Positions 18,303-27,189 of a DNA stretch of 64,000 bases are shown one piece after another. The notes below the pieces were generated by a model. It worked only from the letters and a program-made list of their open reading frames with translations, searched no databases and was not told the DNA's origin. The stretch is from Sinorhizobium shofinae (GTDB lineage Bacteria; Pseudomonadota; Alphaproteobacteria; Rhizobiales; Rhizobiaceae): assembly GCA_001704765.1 (NCBI GenBank), contig MBFK01000183.1, forward strand, positions 1 through 64,000, in the 5' to 3' direction. Position 1 is the first letter of the stretch. Each line of letters starts with the position of its first letter. Made by a program: the position numbers and the translations under genes.

Positions 18303-19172
18303 ATGCGGCATCGGCAAGCCACGACAGACATGCACCGTGCCTCCACCGTGTCGGCAGGAGGTATCAAGGTTGGGGACGCAGAGCTATGTGTGATTTCGGC
18401 AGGCCAGCTCGACATCGGCGAGCCGCAAAAGGCCCTCGACGCGGCATCCTGCAACGATGGGAAGCTTCGCGATTTCTGGACCGAGAGCAGCATTGTCGTT
18501 GAACAGAACGTTCTCGCGATCAGAAGCCAGGGCCGTTTCGCCATACTTGAATCCGGGGCGCCGACGCCAGATTCGAGCCCCAGCCCGTTGAATTCGGGAC
18601 TTATCTCCGCGGGCATCGAGCCTGAGAGCGTAGACGCAATCATTCCCACACATGCACATCTCGATCACGTCGGAGGTATAATGCGCCCGGATGGGCAGCG
18701 GAATTTCCCGAATGCCAGAATTCATCTCCATCCTTGTGACGTCGAATTCTGGCTGGCAGACGAACGCCTGGGTACACGGGGAGAACGTTCGGCACTGGTT
18801 GCGCGTCGCAACCTGAACCCCAATCTCGATCGATTGGTACTTCACGTCGACGACCAGGAAACCTTCCCGGGCGTCACGGCGATGCACACACCCGGCCATA
18901 CCGTCGGACATACAAGTTTTGTGATCGGCTCCGGCAGTGAGCTTCTTTTTGTGGTCGGCGACATCGTTCATCACCCGTGTCAACTCGCCTACCCACGCAT
19001 CAGGATGCTCTTTGACACAGACCCGGATGCCGGTGTCGAAACACGCCTCAAAGTGCTGGAGTTTTTGGCATCGAGGACCATGCCCGCCTTCTTCTACCAT
19101 TTCCCTTTCCCAGGCTGTGGCTTTGTGGAACGCGCCGGCGAAGGCTATTGTTTTTTACCAATGCCCATGTGA
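18303..19172 (+). CDS. MBL-fold metallohydrolase
   Basis: A 289-aa metallo-beta-lactamase-fold hydrolase. The metal-binding motif THAHLDHVGG is near residue 116, the next histidine in HTPGHTVGH near 198 and the bridging aspartate in VVGDIVHHP near 218. GAGGAGG is 4 nt before the ATG at 18303. The layout resembles lactonases and related esterases, so it may open a lactone in the catabolic pathway. No signal peptide is seen, so it is probably cytoplasmic. It converges on the xdhC-like gene with an 11-bp gap. Confidence 0.92.
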   Translation: MRHRQATTDMHRASTVSAGGIKVGDAELCVISAGQLDIGEPQKALDAASCNDGKLRDFWTESSIVVEQNVLAIRSQGRFAILESGAPTPDSSPSPLNSGLISAGIEPESVDAIIPTHAHLDHVGGIMRPDGQRNFPNARIHLHPCDVEFWLADERLGTRGERSALVARRNLNPNLDRLVLHVDDQETFPGVTAMHTPGHTVGHTSFVIGSGSELLFVVGDIVHHPCQLAYPRIRMLFDTDPDAGVETRLKVLEFLASRTMPAFFYHFPFPGCGFVERAGEGYCFLPMPM

Positions 19173-19183
19173 GCCGCGCAGTA

Positions 19184-20086
19184 TCAACCGAACGCCGCAG
19201 AGCGGGACGCGGCAACATCCGCGAGGATCGAAAGTGCGAGCGAAGCAGAATCGCGGGCGGGGCCGAACAGACCTATCGGTGCCTTGATGCGTGTCAGTTC
19301 GGGTTCACCATGTCCTAGCCTCAGCAACCGATTGAGGCGCCGCTGGTGCGTTCGCCTGCTCCCCAGAGCACCAAGGTAGAAGCAAGAGGTTTGCAACGCA
19401 GCCTCAAGAACCGGCATCTCTTGTTCGAGGTCATGGTGCAGAAGCAGTATGGCCGAAAACGGATCGACCACGTCTCCGATCAAACGCGATCCCATCTCCG
19501 GTGCCAGAACGGTTACCTCGAATCCCGAACATTCTGCTAGACACGCGACACTTCGCACTTCGATCGTCTGCCCTGAGATGACAACTTTCGTGGAGGGGCG
19601 ATAGATGGTCAAGAAGTCGTCACCGACCCATCCCGCACGCTCCATCGGTTCGGCCAGGACTAGCGATTGTCTGGCGGGCGAATATCTGAGAGCGGTCGCC
19701 TGTCGTAGCCTCAAGGATTCGAGCGCCCTTTCGACTTCTTCCGATCTCCGCATGACGTGGATAGCGACGGTGATCCCTCCTCCGCACGGAAGCACAACGT
19801 CCAGGAACGGGGATCCGTCGCCGAAGCGCACAGTTCGATCGCGACCCTCTGCCATGGCAAGCAGTGCTTCAGCGGCGACGGCAGCTTCGACGCACCCTCC
19901 AGAAACGTACCCGGCAAAGCGACCATCGCTGAGCACAATCACCTGTGAGCCGAGTGATCGCGCGGCACCGCCCCGGATTTCAACGAGCGTTGCGATCGCT
20001 ACCTGCGAGTCCTTGAATGCTTCAGCGGCAAACTTGAGGAGTTCGATGGGGTCATCCGTCAGAAGCGCCCTGGCAGGCGTCGGCAA
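19184..20086 (-). CDS. xdhC: XdhC/CoxI-family Mo-cofactor maturation protein
   Basis: A 300-aa protein with the XdhC/CoxI N-terminal domain (GYVSGGCVEAAV near residue 60) and the C-terminal Rossmann-like domain (LGALGSRRTHQRRLNRL near 250). These proteins bind and insert sulfurated molybdenum cofactor into xanthine-dehydrogenase-family enzymes, which fits the iorB-like Mo subunit upstream. The only start in this frame is a TTG at 20086 without a clear ribosome-binding site, and a stop precedes it, so the N-terminus is uncertain. It appears to be the last gene of the leftward MFS-cyclophilin-ADH-xdhC unit. Confidence 0.88.
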   Translation of the reverse strand: MPTPARALLTDDPIELLKFAAEAFKDSQVAIATLVEIRGGAARSLGSQVIVLSDGRFAGYVSGGCVEAAVAAEALLAMAEGRDRTVRFGDGSPFLDVVLPCGGGITVAIHVMRRSEEVERALESLRLRQATALRYSPARQSLVLAEPMERAGWVGDDFLTIYRPSTKVVISGQTIEVRSVACLAECSGFEVTVLAPEMGSRLIGDVVDPFSAILLLHHDLEQEMPVLEAALQTSCFYLGALGSRRTHQRRLNRLLRLGHGEPELTRIKAPIGLFGPARDSASLALSILADVAASRSAAFG

Positions 20087-20201
20087 AACTAGAGAAGCGG
20101 ATTGTCGTTCACATCAGTTCCATGAATTGCACGGCCACCGCCCCCTCGGCGCCAGGTTAGAGTGCCAGGCGGAGTGGCCCGCCCGGCTGCATGCCTCGCT
20201 C

Positions 20202-21218
20202 TCAGACTCGCAGGAGGGTCTTAATCGCGCGACGCTCATCCATCGCGCGGTAACCTTCGGCGACGTCAGCGAGGGGAACCTCGAGATCGAAGACCTTTCC
20301 CGGATTGATCTCACGGTTCAGCACAAGTTCCATGAGATAGGGGAGATAGCGGCGGACGGGCGCCGGGCCGCCCATTAGGCTCTTCTGGGCGAAGAACAGG
20401 GTCTGACCATCGATCTGGACACCATGCGGTACGCCGACAAAGCCGATGTGGCCCCCGGGACGGGCGCAGTTCATCGCCTGCGTCATCGCCTCCTGCGTTC
20501 CGACGCATTCAAGAACGGATTCAGCCCCCACGCCGCCTGTCAACTCTTTGACCCGTGCGACACCTTCGTCGCCTCGTTCCGAGACGATGTGCGTGGCACC
20601 GAATTCGAGCGCGAGATCCTGACGAGTCTTGTGCCGGCTCATGGCGATAATCTTCTCAGCCCCCATTTGCTTGGCCGAGAGCACGCCCATCAGACCGACC
20701 GCGCCGTCGCCGACGACGACGGCCGTCGACCCGGGCTGGACCCGCGCCGCATCGGCCGCATACCAGCCGGTACCAAGGACATCCGAAACGGCCAACAAGC
20801 TCGCGATAAGGTCCTCGGACGGCATTTCGGGGGTCGCCACCAATGTGCCATCAGCGAGAGGAATTCGGGCAAAGGGCGCCTGCGCACCAGACATGAACTC
20901 CCGCTGTTCACAGGAGGACGGAAAACCGAAGCGGCAGTGGGGGCACGTATTGTCGGAAATGCAGAATGATCCCACGACGAACTGGCCTGGCTTCACCGTT
21001 TTGACGTCTTCGCCGACTTCGACGACGACGCCACAATATTCATGGCCCATGTGTATCGGCCCGCCCACCGACTGGAGCCCACGGTAGGGCCATAGGTCGG
21101 AGCCGCAAACACAGGAAGCCGCCAACTTGATGATAGCGTCGGTGGGCTTAAGTATTTTTGGTTCGGCGACCTCCTCGCAACGGATATCGCCTTTGCCGTG
21201 CAGAACCGTAGCCAGCAT
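20202..21218 (-). CDS. Zinc-dependent alcohol dehydrogenase
   Basis: A 338-aa medium-chain dehydrogenase. Catalytic zinc ligands are in ASCVCGSDLW (Cys) and MGHEYCGVV (His-Glu). The structural-zinc lobe is reduced (CISDNTCPHCRFGFPSSC has four cysteines, given here as CPHCRFGFPSSC after CISDNT). The NAD-binding VGDGAVGLMGVLSA is near residue 170. AAGGGAG precedes the ATG at 21218. In an operon with an MFS exporter and a Mo-dependent aldehyde oxidase it could take an alcohol to the aldehyde. A formaldehyde- or threonine-dehydrogenase-like activity cannot be excluded. Confidence 0.93.
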   Translation of the reverse strand: MLATVLHGKGDIRCEEVAEPKILKPTDAIIKLAASCVCGSDLWPYRGLQSVGGPIHMGHEYCGVVVEVGEDVKTVKPGQFVVGSFCISDNTCPHCRFGFPSSCEQREFMSGAQAPFARIPLADGTLVATPEMPSEDLIASLLAVSDVLGTGWYAADAARVQPGSTAVVVGDGAVGLMGVLSAKQMGAEKIIAMSRHKTRQDLALEFGATHIVSERGDEGVARVKELTGGVGAESVLECVGTQEAMTQAMNCARPGGHIGFVGVPHGVQIDGQTLFFAQKSLMGGPAPVRRYLPYLMELVLNREINPGKVFDLEVPLADVAEGYRAMDERRAIKTLLRV

Positions 21219-21240
21219 GCTTCACTCCCTTTCGATGGCG

Positions 21241-21690
21241 TCAAGACAGGCGTTCGATGCGAAGCGGAAACTCGCCGCGCGTAAGCAACGGCTCGATGCC
21301 GCCATCAATGCGACCGAGCCGGATGAGATCTCTCGTTGAGATGTAATCGCCGTGGAAGAAGGCAAGATTGCCCCACGGGATGTAGTAGCAGAGGTCGCCT
21401 GCAGCCTCGTTGGGGAAAGGTCCTCTTGCTTCCAGATGGAGCTTGCGCCGCAGGTAGGCGATTTTCTCGTTGGAGAAATCCGAGAACGTCAGATCCAGCG
21501 GCAGCATCGAGGCGAAGTCACGGGCAGTCGGATTGTCATTTAGTGTCACCGTAAAGTCGTGATCAGCGAAGATGAAACGTGCCTTCATGTGTGTCTGCTC
21601 CTCAGCCCATGCGAGATGTGGCAAGGCCGTGCCGACGATACCCGCGCCGAGCAGAGTGCGGCGCGTCATCGAGGTGGCTTGCCGTTTCAT
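21241..21690 (-). CDS. Exported cyclophilin-like-fold protein
   Basis: A 149-aa protein with a twin-arginine-type signal (MTRRTLLGAGIVGTALPHLAWA) followed by a cyclophilin-like domain: VTLNDNPTARDFASMLPLDL and CYYIPWGNLAFFH are the recognisable segments. The ATG at 21690 overlaps the MFS stop by 4 bp (ATGA), so the genes are translationally coupled. Cyclophilin-like proteins of this group are secreted, and their function is poorly known. A related copy lies at 29060-29530. Confidence 0.87.
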   Translation of the reverse strand: MKRQATSMTRRTLLGAGIVGTALPHLAWAEEQTHMKARFIFADHDFTVTLNDNPTARDFASMLPLDLTFSDFSNEKIAYLRRKLHLEARGPFPNEAAGDLCYYIPWGNLAFFHGDYISTRDLIRLGRIDGGIEPLLTRGEFPLRIERLS

Positions 21691-22877
21691 TTTGAACGCT
21701 CCCAATCCATCCACGCAGCAAAAGCTGCCGCCGACGATCCAAGCAGGAGAATGGCTGCCAATGCGAACGAACTCCACCATCCGCTCCAGTCGAACAGGAA
21801 TCCGCCAGCAGCCGCGCCAACGGTAATGGCAAACTGGATGACGGCGACCTGCAGGCCCCCGCCTGCCTCTGCATCATCGTGGAGTACCCTGCTCAACCAG
21901 GTTCCCCAGCCGACGGGCGCGGCGGTGCCAAAGAAGCCCCAGGCAATCAGGAGGGCCGCGACGGCAATCTTCGCCGAGCCAAATGCAATCAGCATTGCAG
22001 CTATCGCTGCCATGACAAGGGGAATACCAACCACGATCGGGTAAAGGCGCGTCGAAAGGAGCGAACTGATGCTCCAGGTTCCTACCACGCCGGCGAGTCC
22101 CATTAACAAGAGCACCAGAGACAAGGCGGAAACGGAGTAGCCGGAGACGGATTCGAGGAAGGGTCTGAGATAGGTGAAAAGCGCAAATTGCCCCATGAAC
22201 AGCAGCAGGATTGCTGTCATGCCGATCGCGACTTGTCTGCGCTTGAGCAGGCGGAAAACATTGCCGGCGGCGCTCCGTCGACGCGGCGGCAGCGAGGGCA
22301 TGCTCAGCCACTGCCAGATAAGCGCGATCAGCGCCAAAGGCACCACGAAGAAAAATGCTCCGCGCCATCCAATGTAGTCGCCCAGAAAGCTGCCCAGCGG
22401 TGCGGATATCGTCGCCGCAATCGCGTTCCCAGCGTTCAATATCGCAAGCCCCTTCGGCACAGCGGTGACGGGCAGGAGGCGCATGACAATTGCGGTAGAC
22501 ATCGACCAGAAGCCGCCAATTGCTATTCCCAGCAAAGCGCGGCCAATCATCAGGACTGTGTAGTTCGGGGCAAATGTGACGATGAGGCCTGAAGCGACCA
22601 GCAAGACCGAGAACGACGACAGGACAACCTTGCGATCGATGCTCCGGGTGATCCCTGCGATGAACAGGCTCGTCACCACGGCGAACAGCCCGGATATCGA
22701 AATTGCCTGTCCTGCCTGGCCTTCCGTCATGACAAGATCGCTTGCAATCGGCGTCAGGAGACTGACGGGCATGAACTCTGAAGCAATCAGTACCGCGACA
22801 CAAAGTGCCATCGAGACGACGGCCCCCCAGGCCGCGGCGGGTCTCGTCAGTGTCTCTTCGTAAGTCACGTGGGTCAT
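21687..22877 (-). CDS. MFS transporter
   Basis: A 396-aa, 12-helix major facilitator. The segment VASGLIVTFAPNYTVLMIGRALLGIAIGG (helices 3-4, with the conserved GRALLGIAIGG) resembles the drug/sugar-efflux (AraJ/NepI-like) branch. An exporter for a toxic alcohol, aldehyde or purine-like compound is a reasonable guess. It is the first gene of a leftward unit, with a LysR-type operator at 22960-22992, about 85 bp upstream. Confidence 0.93.
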   Translation of the reverse strand: MTHVTYEETLTRPAAAWGAVVSMALCVAVLIASEFMPVSLLTPIASDLVMTEGQAGQAISISGLFAVVTSLFIAGITRSIDRKVVLSSFSVLLVASGLIVTFAPNYTVLMIGRALLGIAIGGFWSMSTAIVMRLLPVTAVPKGLAILNAGNAIAATISAPLGSFLGDYIGWRGAFFFVVPLALIALIWQWLSMPSLPPRRRSAAGNVFRLLKRRQVAIGMTAILLLFMGQFALFTYLRPFLESVSGYSVSALSLVLLLMGLAGVVGTWSISSLLSTRLYPIVVGIPLVMAAIAAMLIAFGSAKIAVAALLIAWGFFGTAAPVGWGTWLSRVLHDDAEAGGGLQVAVIQFAITVGAAAGGFLFDWSGWWSSFALAAILLLGSSAAAFAAWMDWERSK

Positions 22878-22959
22878 TAGTTTCGCCCTTCAATTCAGCG
22901 AGTTTTCTCCCGTGCGAAACTGATTAGCACGGTGGAAGAAATCGAATTAGCCGACATCG

Positions 22960-22992
22960 TTCGCTTGCATTAATCGCAGAGGCGCATAAATC
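22960..22992. promoter_or_regulatory. LysR-type operator upstream of the MFS unit
   Basis: The 33-bp site shares 24 positions with 26235-26267, including TTCGCTT, CATT, ATCG and CATAAATC in the same spacing. The core is ATTAAT-N11-ATAAAT, a T-N11-A LysR box. It suggests that the LysR at 26293 also controls the MFS-cyclophilin-ADH-xdhC unit. Confidence 0.7.
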
Positions 22993-23064
22993 CGCGAACC
23001 AACGAAGTGCGTGGTGGCGGCTCCGAGCAATGCCGCCGCCACCACGCATGCTTGCTTCCTGTGC

Positions 23065-23439
23065 CTAGCGCGAGCCGAGGAACTCGATGATCGCACGCCG
23101 CTCTTCCGCGTTGTTGAAGCGTTGCGTCATGCGCGTGCCCCGGACCATCGCGCCCGGGTTTGTCAGGAACGTATCCAGCGTTTCCGTCGTCCAGGTCACT
23201 CCGGATGTCTTGAGAGCGGGAGAATACTTGAAGCTCTCATCACTTCCGGCCGTCCGTCCGACGACCGCCTGCAGATGGGGGCCAACGCCGTTGCGAGTGG
23301 TGGCGATCTGATGGCATGTGCCGCAGCGTTGCTGGAACAGCCGCGCTCCAAGCGCGGCATCCGTCTCCTGGGAATAGGCAAGCGCAACACTACCGGCCAC
23401 GATGAGAGAAGCCAAAGAGGCCAGAACGAGCGTCTTCAA
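23065..23439 (-). CDS. Periplasmic c-type cytochrome
   Basis: A 124-aa class I cytochrome c. It has a Sec signal (LVLASLASLIVAGSVALA), the haem-binding CGTCH at residues 39-43 and a likely axial methionine in MVRGTRM. The length matches small soluble cytochromes of the cytochrome c552/cyc2 type. Its ATG overlaps the stop of the molybdenum subunit by 4 bp. It is the expected electron acceptor for an exported aldehyde or isoquinoline oxidoreductase, passing electrons to the respiratory chain. Confidence 0.94.
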   Translation of the reverse strand: MKTLVLASLASLIVAGSVALAYSQETDAALGARLFQQRCGTCHQIATTRNGVGPHLQAVVGRTAGSDESFKYSPALKTSGVTWTTETLDTFLTNPGAMVRGTRMTQRFNNAEERRAIIEFLGSR

Positions 23440-25681
23440 CCGTCAACCTCCTTGAGATCGAGTTTGGACATAGGCAGGCTTCGAACACGCTTGCCGGCGA
23501 GGACTGAGAGGGCATTGGCTACGGCCGGCGGAACGCCGGGCAGACCTGGCTCGCCAATACCACCCATGGGCGCACCGCTCTCGACGATCCGGACATGGAC
23601 CCGCGGCATGCGATCTGGCGTTAGGATCTGATAGCCGTCGTAGTTTCGTGCTTGCGGCACACCGTCCACGTAGACGACTTCCTCAAGCAGAGCCGATGAA
23701 AGTCCAAGGGCAACGGCCGAGTTCATCTGCGCTTCGATGATTGCTGGGTTAACGATGCTGCCCGGATCAATCGCCACCCAGACGTCGTGCACAGTGATTT
23801 CACCATCGCGCAACGACACCTCGGCGATCGTCGCCACTTCACTGCCAAACGGCGAGGCCATAGCGACGCCTCTCGCGCGCCGCGTGCCATCTTCGGCAGC
23901 GAACGGTCCACGCTTCCACCCGCCGGAGAGATCAGCCACGGCCTCCAGCAGCGTCTTGTGACGTGGACTGCCAGCCAGGAGACGGAGGCGCAGTTCGTAA
24001 GGATCCTGCTGACCTGAATCCGCCATCTCATCGAAGAACGTCTCGTAGAAAAAGTCGTTCATCGAATGGCCGACAGAACGCCAGAAGCCGATGATCGCGG
24101 GGTCGTCAACATGGATCTGGCCGACACGTCGATTAGGGATCGCATAGACCTTGCCGGCGATCCCCTCGACAGCGGAACTGTCGACCTTGTCGGGTTGGCG
24201 ACCGAACCACCGGCCCGTGGGCCCCTCTCCGACCGCAACGGCTGAGAGTGCCACCGGCGTGCCGCTTGCATCAATTCCGCCGCGGAAACGGACTGCAGCC
24301 ATCGGCCGGAGCGCATCGCGCAGGAACTCCTCCTCTCGGCTCCAGAGGAGTTTGATCGGGCGTCCAACCGCCTTGGCAAGCAGAATTGCCTGGGGATACG
24401 GGTTCGCCGTCTGATAGAGAAAGTGGCGTCCGAAGAACCCCCCAGCATCGGTGAGTGGATAATGACTTTCTCTGGTACGATGCCAGCGACCTTCGCGGCA
24501 TCGGCCTGAAACATCTCCGGCGCCTGGTTGGGGAGCCATAGCTCGAGAGATCCGTCCTCGTTCCAGCGCGCGAGCGCCGATGGCGGTTCAAGCTGTCCAT
24601 GCACGAGATAGGGTGCGTCATAGACCGCTTCGACCACACGCGCCGCTCCCGCAAGCGCGCCAGCCGCATCGCCCTCCGTTTCGAAGGCTACGCCATAGCC
24701 GGATGTTGCTTTCAACTGCGCCATATGCGCTTCGGACGAGAAGTCCGCCGGCATGGGGTGCGATGCCCCGGAAGCGGCCTCAGTCCAACGCACCTGCAAC
24801 GCCTCGACAGCGCGGCGCGCACGCCACCAACTGTTGGCGACCACGGCAACTGCGCCCGGAAGTCTGTGAATGGAGTGGACACCGGGCATGCCCCGAACAT
24901 CGGCTTCATTCTGCAGAGCCCCTGGCTCGCCGCCGAGGCGTGGGCTGTGCTGGACGGCCGCATAGAGCATGCCGTCGATCGTCTGGTCGATCGAGTACTT
25001 CGCCTTGCCCGTCGATTTGTCGCGCGCGTCAAGCCGGGCGATAGGCTTGCCAATCCAACGGAAATTTGCCCGATCGCGGAGCGTGACATCACCCGGCAAC
25101 GGCAGATTCGCTGCGTCGTCGGCAATATCGCCGTAGGGGATTGCGCGACCTGTAGCAGCGTGCACCACCTTCCCCGGTTCAGTCGAAAGCTCGGATACAG
25201 GCACGCCAAGCTTTGCCGCTGCCGCCTGAAGGAGCATATGCCGCGCGGAAGCGCCGAGCTTGCGCATCGTGTCGTAGCTCATGCGGACCGACATGCTGCC
25301 GCCCGTGAACCGCCCGCCACCGGTCAGGAGATAATCCGGGCCGGGGGGAGCGCCTTCGACGACGAAGTTCGTCGGGTCAACGTCCAACTCTTCGCCGACG
25401 ATCTGCGCCATGGCGGTAAAGATCCCCTGCCCTCCTTCGATGAACGCACTGCGGAAAAGAACCGAGCTGTCGGGCCTGATCTCAAGGAACGCAGCAACGC
25501 GGGAACCTGGCGTAGTTGTCGCAGGCGCGGCCGGCAACGCGCGGGTCCGGCCCGCCGGAAGCGTAATCCCGAGAACAAGCGCGCCCAGCGACGCGCCAAG
25601 AAAGCCACGACGGGATACCTTGAAAGGCTTGCCGTTTTCGCTGTCCTGAACCTCGGGCAAGATTGGTGTCATGTCGTTCAT
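23436..25681 (-). pseudogene. Mo-binding subunit of aldehyde/isoquinoline oxidoreductase, frameshifted
   Basis: Two overlapping frames together make one IorB-like protein of about 745 aa. The first (from ATG 25681) has a Tat signal (SRRGFLGASLGALVLG) and runs through GGQGIFTAMAQIVGEELDVD to ...VIIHSPMLGG. The second, in another frame, continues FFGRHFLYQTANPYPQAILL to the C-terminus with GEPGLPGVPPAVANALSVL. The shift falls on a run of six C residues at 24438-24443 (G on the coding strand). One extra base would restore the frame through a GGFFGR motif. The enzyme would be periplasmic, oxidising an aldehyde or N-heterocycle with the iron-sulfur and cytochrome partners. A sequencing error at the homopolymer is as likely as true inactivation. 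Confidence 0.85.
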
Positions 25682-25694
25682 GGTTCACCTCCCA

Positions 25695-26141
25695 TCAAGC
25701 TTGCGCGGCGTCGCGGACAGCGGCCGCGATCGCGTTGTAGGTGCCACAGCGACAGAGGTTGACCATCGCACCGGCAATATCCTCGTCCGTCGGCTTCGGT
25801 GTTTGCTTCAGGAGCGCTGTTGCCGCCATAACCTGCCCAGACTGGCAGTAGCCGCATTGGGCGACCTGGTTGGCGACCCAGGCCTCAACGACCTTCTGAC
25901 CGACCGGGTCATCAGCGACTGCTTCGATCGTCATGATGTCGGCGCCGGCGACGCTCTCGACGGGAGTGACGCAAGACCGGGTCGCTTGTCCGTCTACTAG
26001 CACCGTGCAGGCGCCACATTGGGCGAGTCCGCAACCATACTTCGTGCCCGTCATCGCGAGTTCGTCGCGAAGGACCCAAAGCAGCGGTGTGTCGGGTTCG
26101 ATGTCGACCTGATGTTTGGTCCCATTGATGGTGAGTTCCAT
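25695..26141 (-). CDS. 2Fe-2S subunit of aldehyde/isoquinoline oxidoreductase
   Basis: A 148-aa protein with two [2Fe-2S] domains. The plant-type cluster is GTKYGCGLAQCGACTVLVDG plus RSC, and the all-alpha domain has QCGYCQSGQV and NLCRCGTY. The length and architecture match IorA/CoxS-type small subunits of the xanthine-oxidase family. It has no signal of its own and should be exported as a complex with the Tat-tagged large subunit. It is the first gene of the leftward iorA-iorB-cytochrome c unit, 13 bp before the large subunit. Confidence 0.95.
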   Translation of the reverse strand: MELTINGTKHQVDIEPDTPLLWVLRDELAMTGTKYGCGLAQCGACTVLVDGQATRSCVTPVESVAGADIMTIEAVADDPVGQKVVEAWVANQVAQCGYCQSGQVMAATALLKQTPKPTDEDIAGAMVNLCRCGTYNAIAAAVRDAAQA

Positions 26142-26234
26142 GGCGGTCTCCTTAGGATGCGCACGACGATCTCGAACGAAACTGTCTCAGCACAGACGCT
26201 AACAAAGGAGACGGCTATGGATTAGACGCCATGC

Positions 26235-26267
26235 TTCGCTTACATTTATCGACACGCACCATAAATC
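26235..26267. promoter_or_regulatory. LysR-type operator between iorA-like and LysR genes
   Basis: ATTTAT-N11-ATAAAT inverted repeat embedded in a 33-bp sequence matching 22960-22992 at 24 positions. It lies 25 bp before the LysR ATG and 93 bp before the divergent 2Fe-2S subunit gene, as expected for a divergent autoregulated pair. Confidence 0.75.
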
Positions 26268-26292
26268 GATCGAGGCGGACAAGCGAACATCG

Positions 26293-27189
26293 ATGCCCAA
26301 GGAAGACTTCAACGACCTGCTATGGTTCCTCTCCGTCGCCGAGGAGCGCAACTTCACCAAGGCAGCCGCCAAGCTTGGCATCACCCAATCGACGCTCAGT
26401 CACACGATCAAGCGGCTCGAAACCAGGATGGGGCTGAGACTGCTGACTCGGACAACGCGAAGCGTTGCCTTGACTGAAGCCGGGGATCGCTTGTTTCATT
26501 CGTTGTCGCCGAGAATATCCGCCATCAGGAGCGATCTGGCAGCCCTTACGGCGTTGCGCGACACGCCGACGGGTACGATCAAGATCACCCTATCGGATCA
26601 TGCGCTCGAAACCATCGTCTGGCCCAAGCTGAAGCCGATCCTGTCGAAATATCCTGATATCAAGATTGAGCTCAGTCGCGACAATGGCCTGCGCAACATC
26701 GTCGAAGACGGCTTCGACGCGGGTGTTCGGCTCGGCGAGAGCATCGAAAAAGACATGATCGCGGTCAGGATCGGGCCCGACTGGCGGATGCTTGCCGTGG
26801 CCTCTCCGGAGTATCTTGCAGACCGGTCGATCCCAGAGCACCCGCAGGATTTGATGCAACACGACTGCATCAACATGCGCCAGGCAACCGGCGGAGGTCT
26901 CTATATCTGGGAGTTTGAGAAGGACGGCCAGGAGCTTCGCGTCAGGATCGACGGGCAGCTCACGTTCAACACGTCCTATCCCATGGTAGACGCCGCGCTT
27001 GCAGGTCATGGGATAGCCTTCTTGCCGGAGGATCTGGCGACTGAGCATATCGAAGCAGGCCGTTTGGTCGCGCTGCTTTCCGACTGGTCGCCGCCCTTCC
27101 CCGGCTACTACATCTACTATCCAAGCCGGCATCAGAACTCGCCGGCATTCAAGGTGGTGGTAGACGCCTTGAGATATCAAAGGTCGTAA
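26293..27189 (+). CDS. LysR-family transcriptional regulator
   Basis: A 298-aa LysR-type regulator with helix-turn-helix KAAAKLGITQSTLSHTIKRLE near residues 18-38 (shown by AAAKLGITQSTLSHTIKRLE) and a complete effector domain ending ...FKVVVDALRY. It belongs to the DsdC/AaeR-like short subgroup that begins FNDLLWFLSVAEERNFTKAA. It diverges from the oxidoreductase operon over the operator at 26235-26267 and probably activates both this and the MFS unit. Its end overlaps the convergent cyclase gene by 41 bp. Confidence 0.94.
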   Translation: MPKEDFNDLLWFLSVAEERNFTKAAAKLGITQSTLSHTIKRLETRMGLRLLTRTTRSVALTEAGDRLFHSLSPRISAIRSDLAALTALRDTPTGTIKITLSDHALETIVWPKLKPILSKYPDIKIELSRDNGLRNIVEDGFDAGVRLGESIEKDMIAVRIGPDWRMLAVASPEYLADRSIPEHPQDLMQHDCINMRQATGGGLYIWEFEKDGQELRVRIDGQLTFNTSYPMVDAALAGHGIAFLPEDLATEHIEAGRLVALLSDWSPPFPGYYIYYPSRHQNSPAFKVVVDALRYQRS

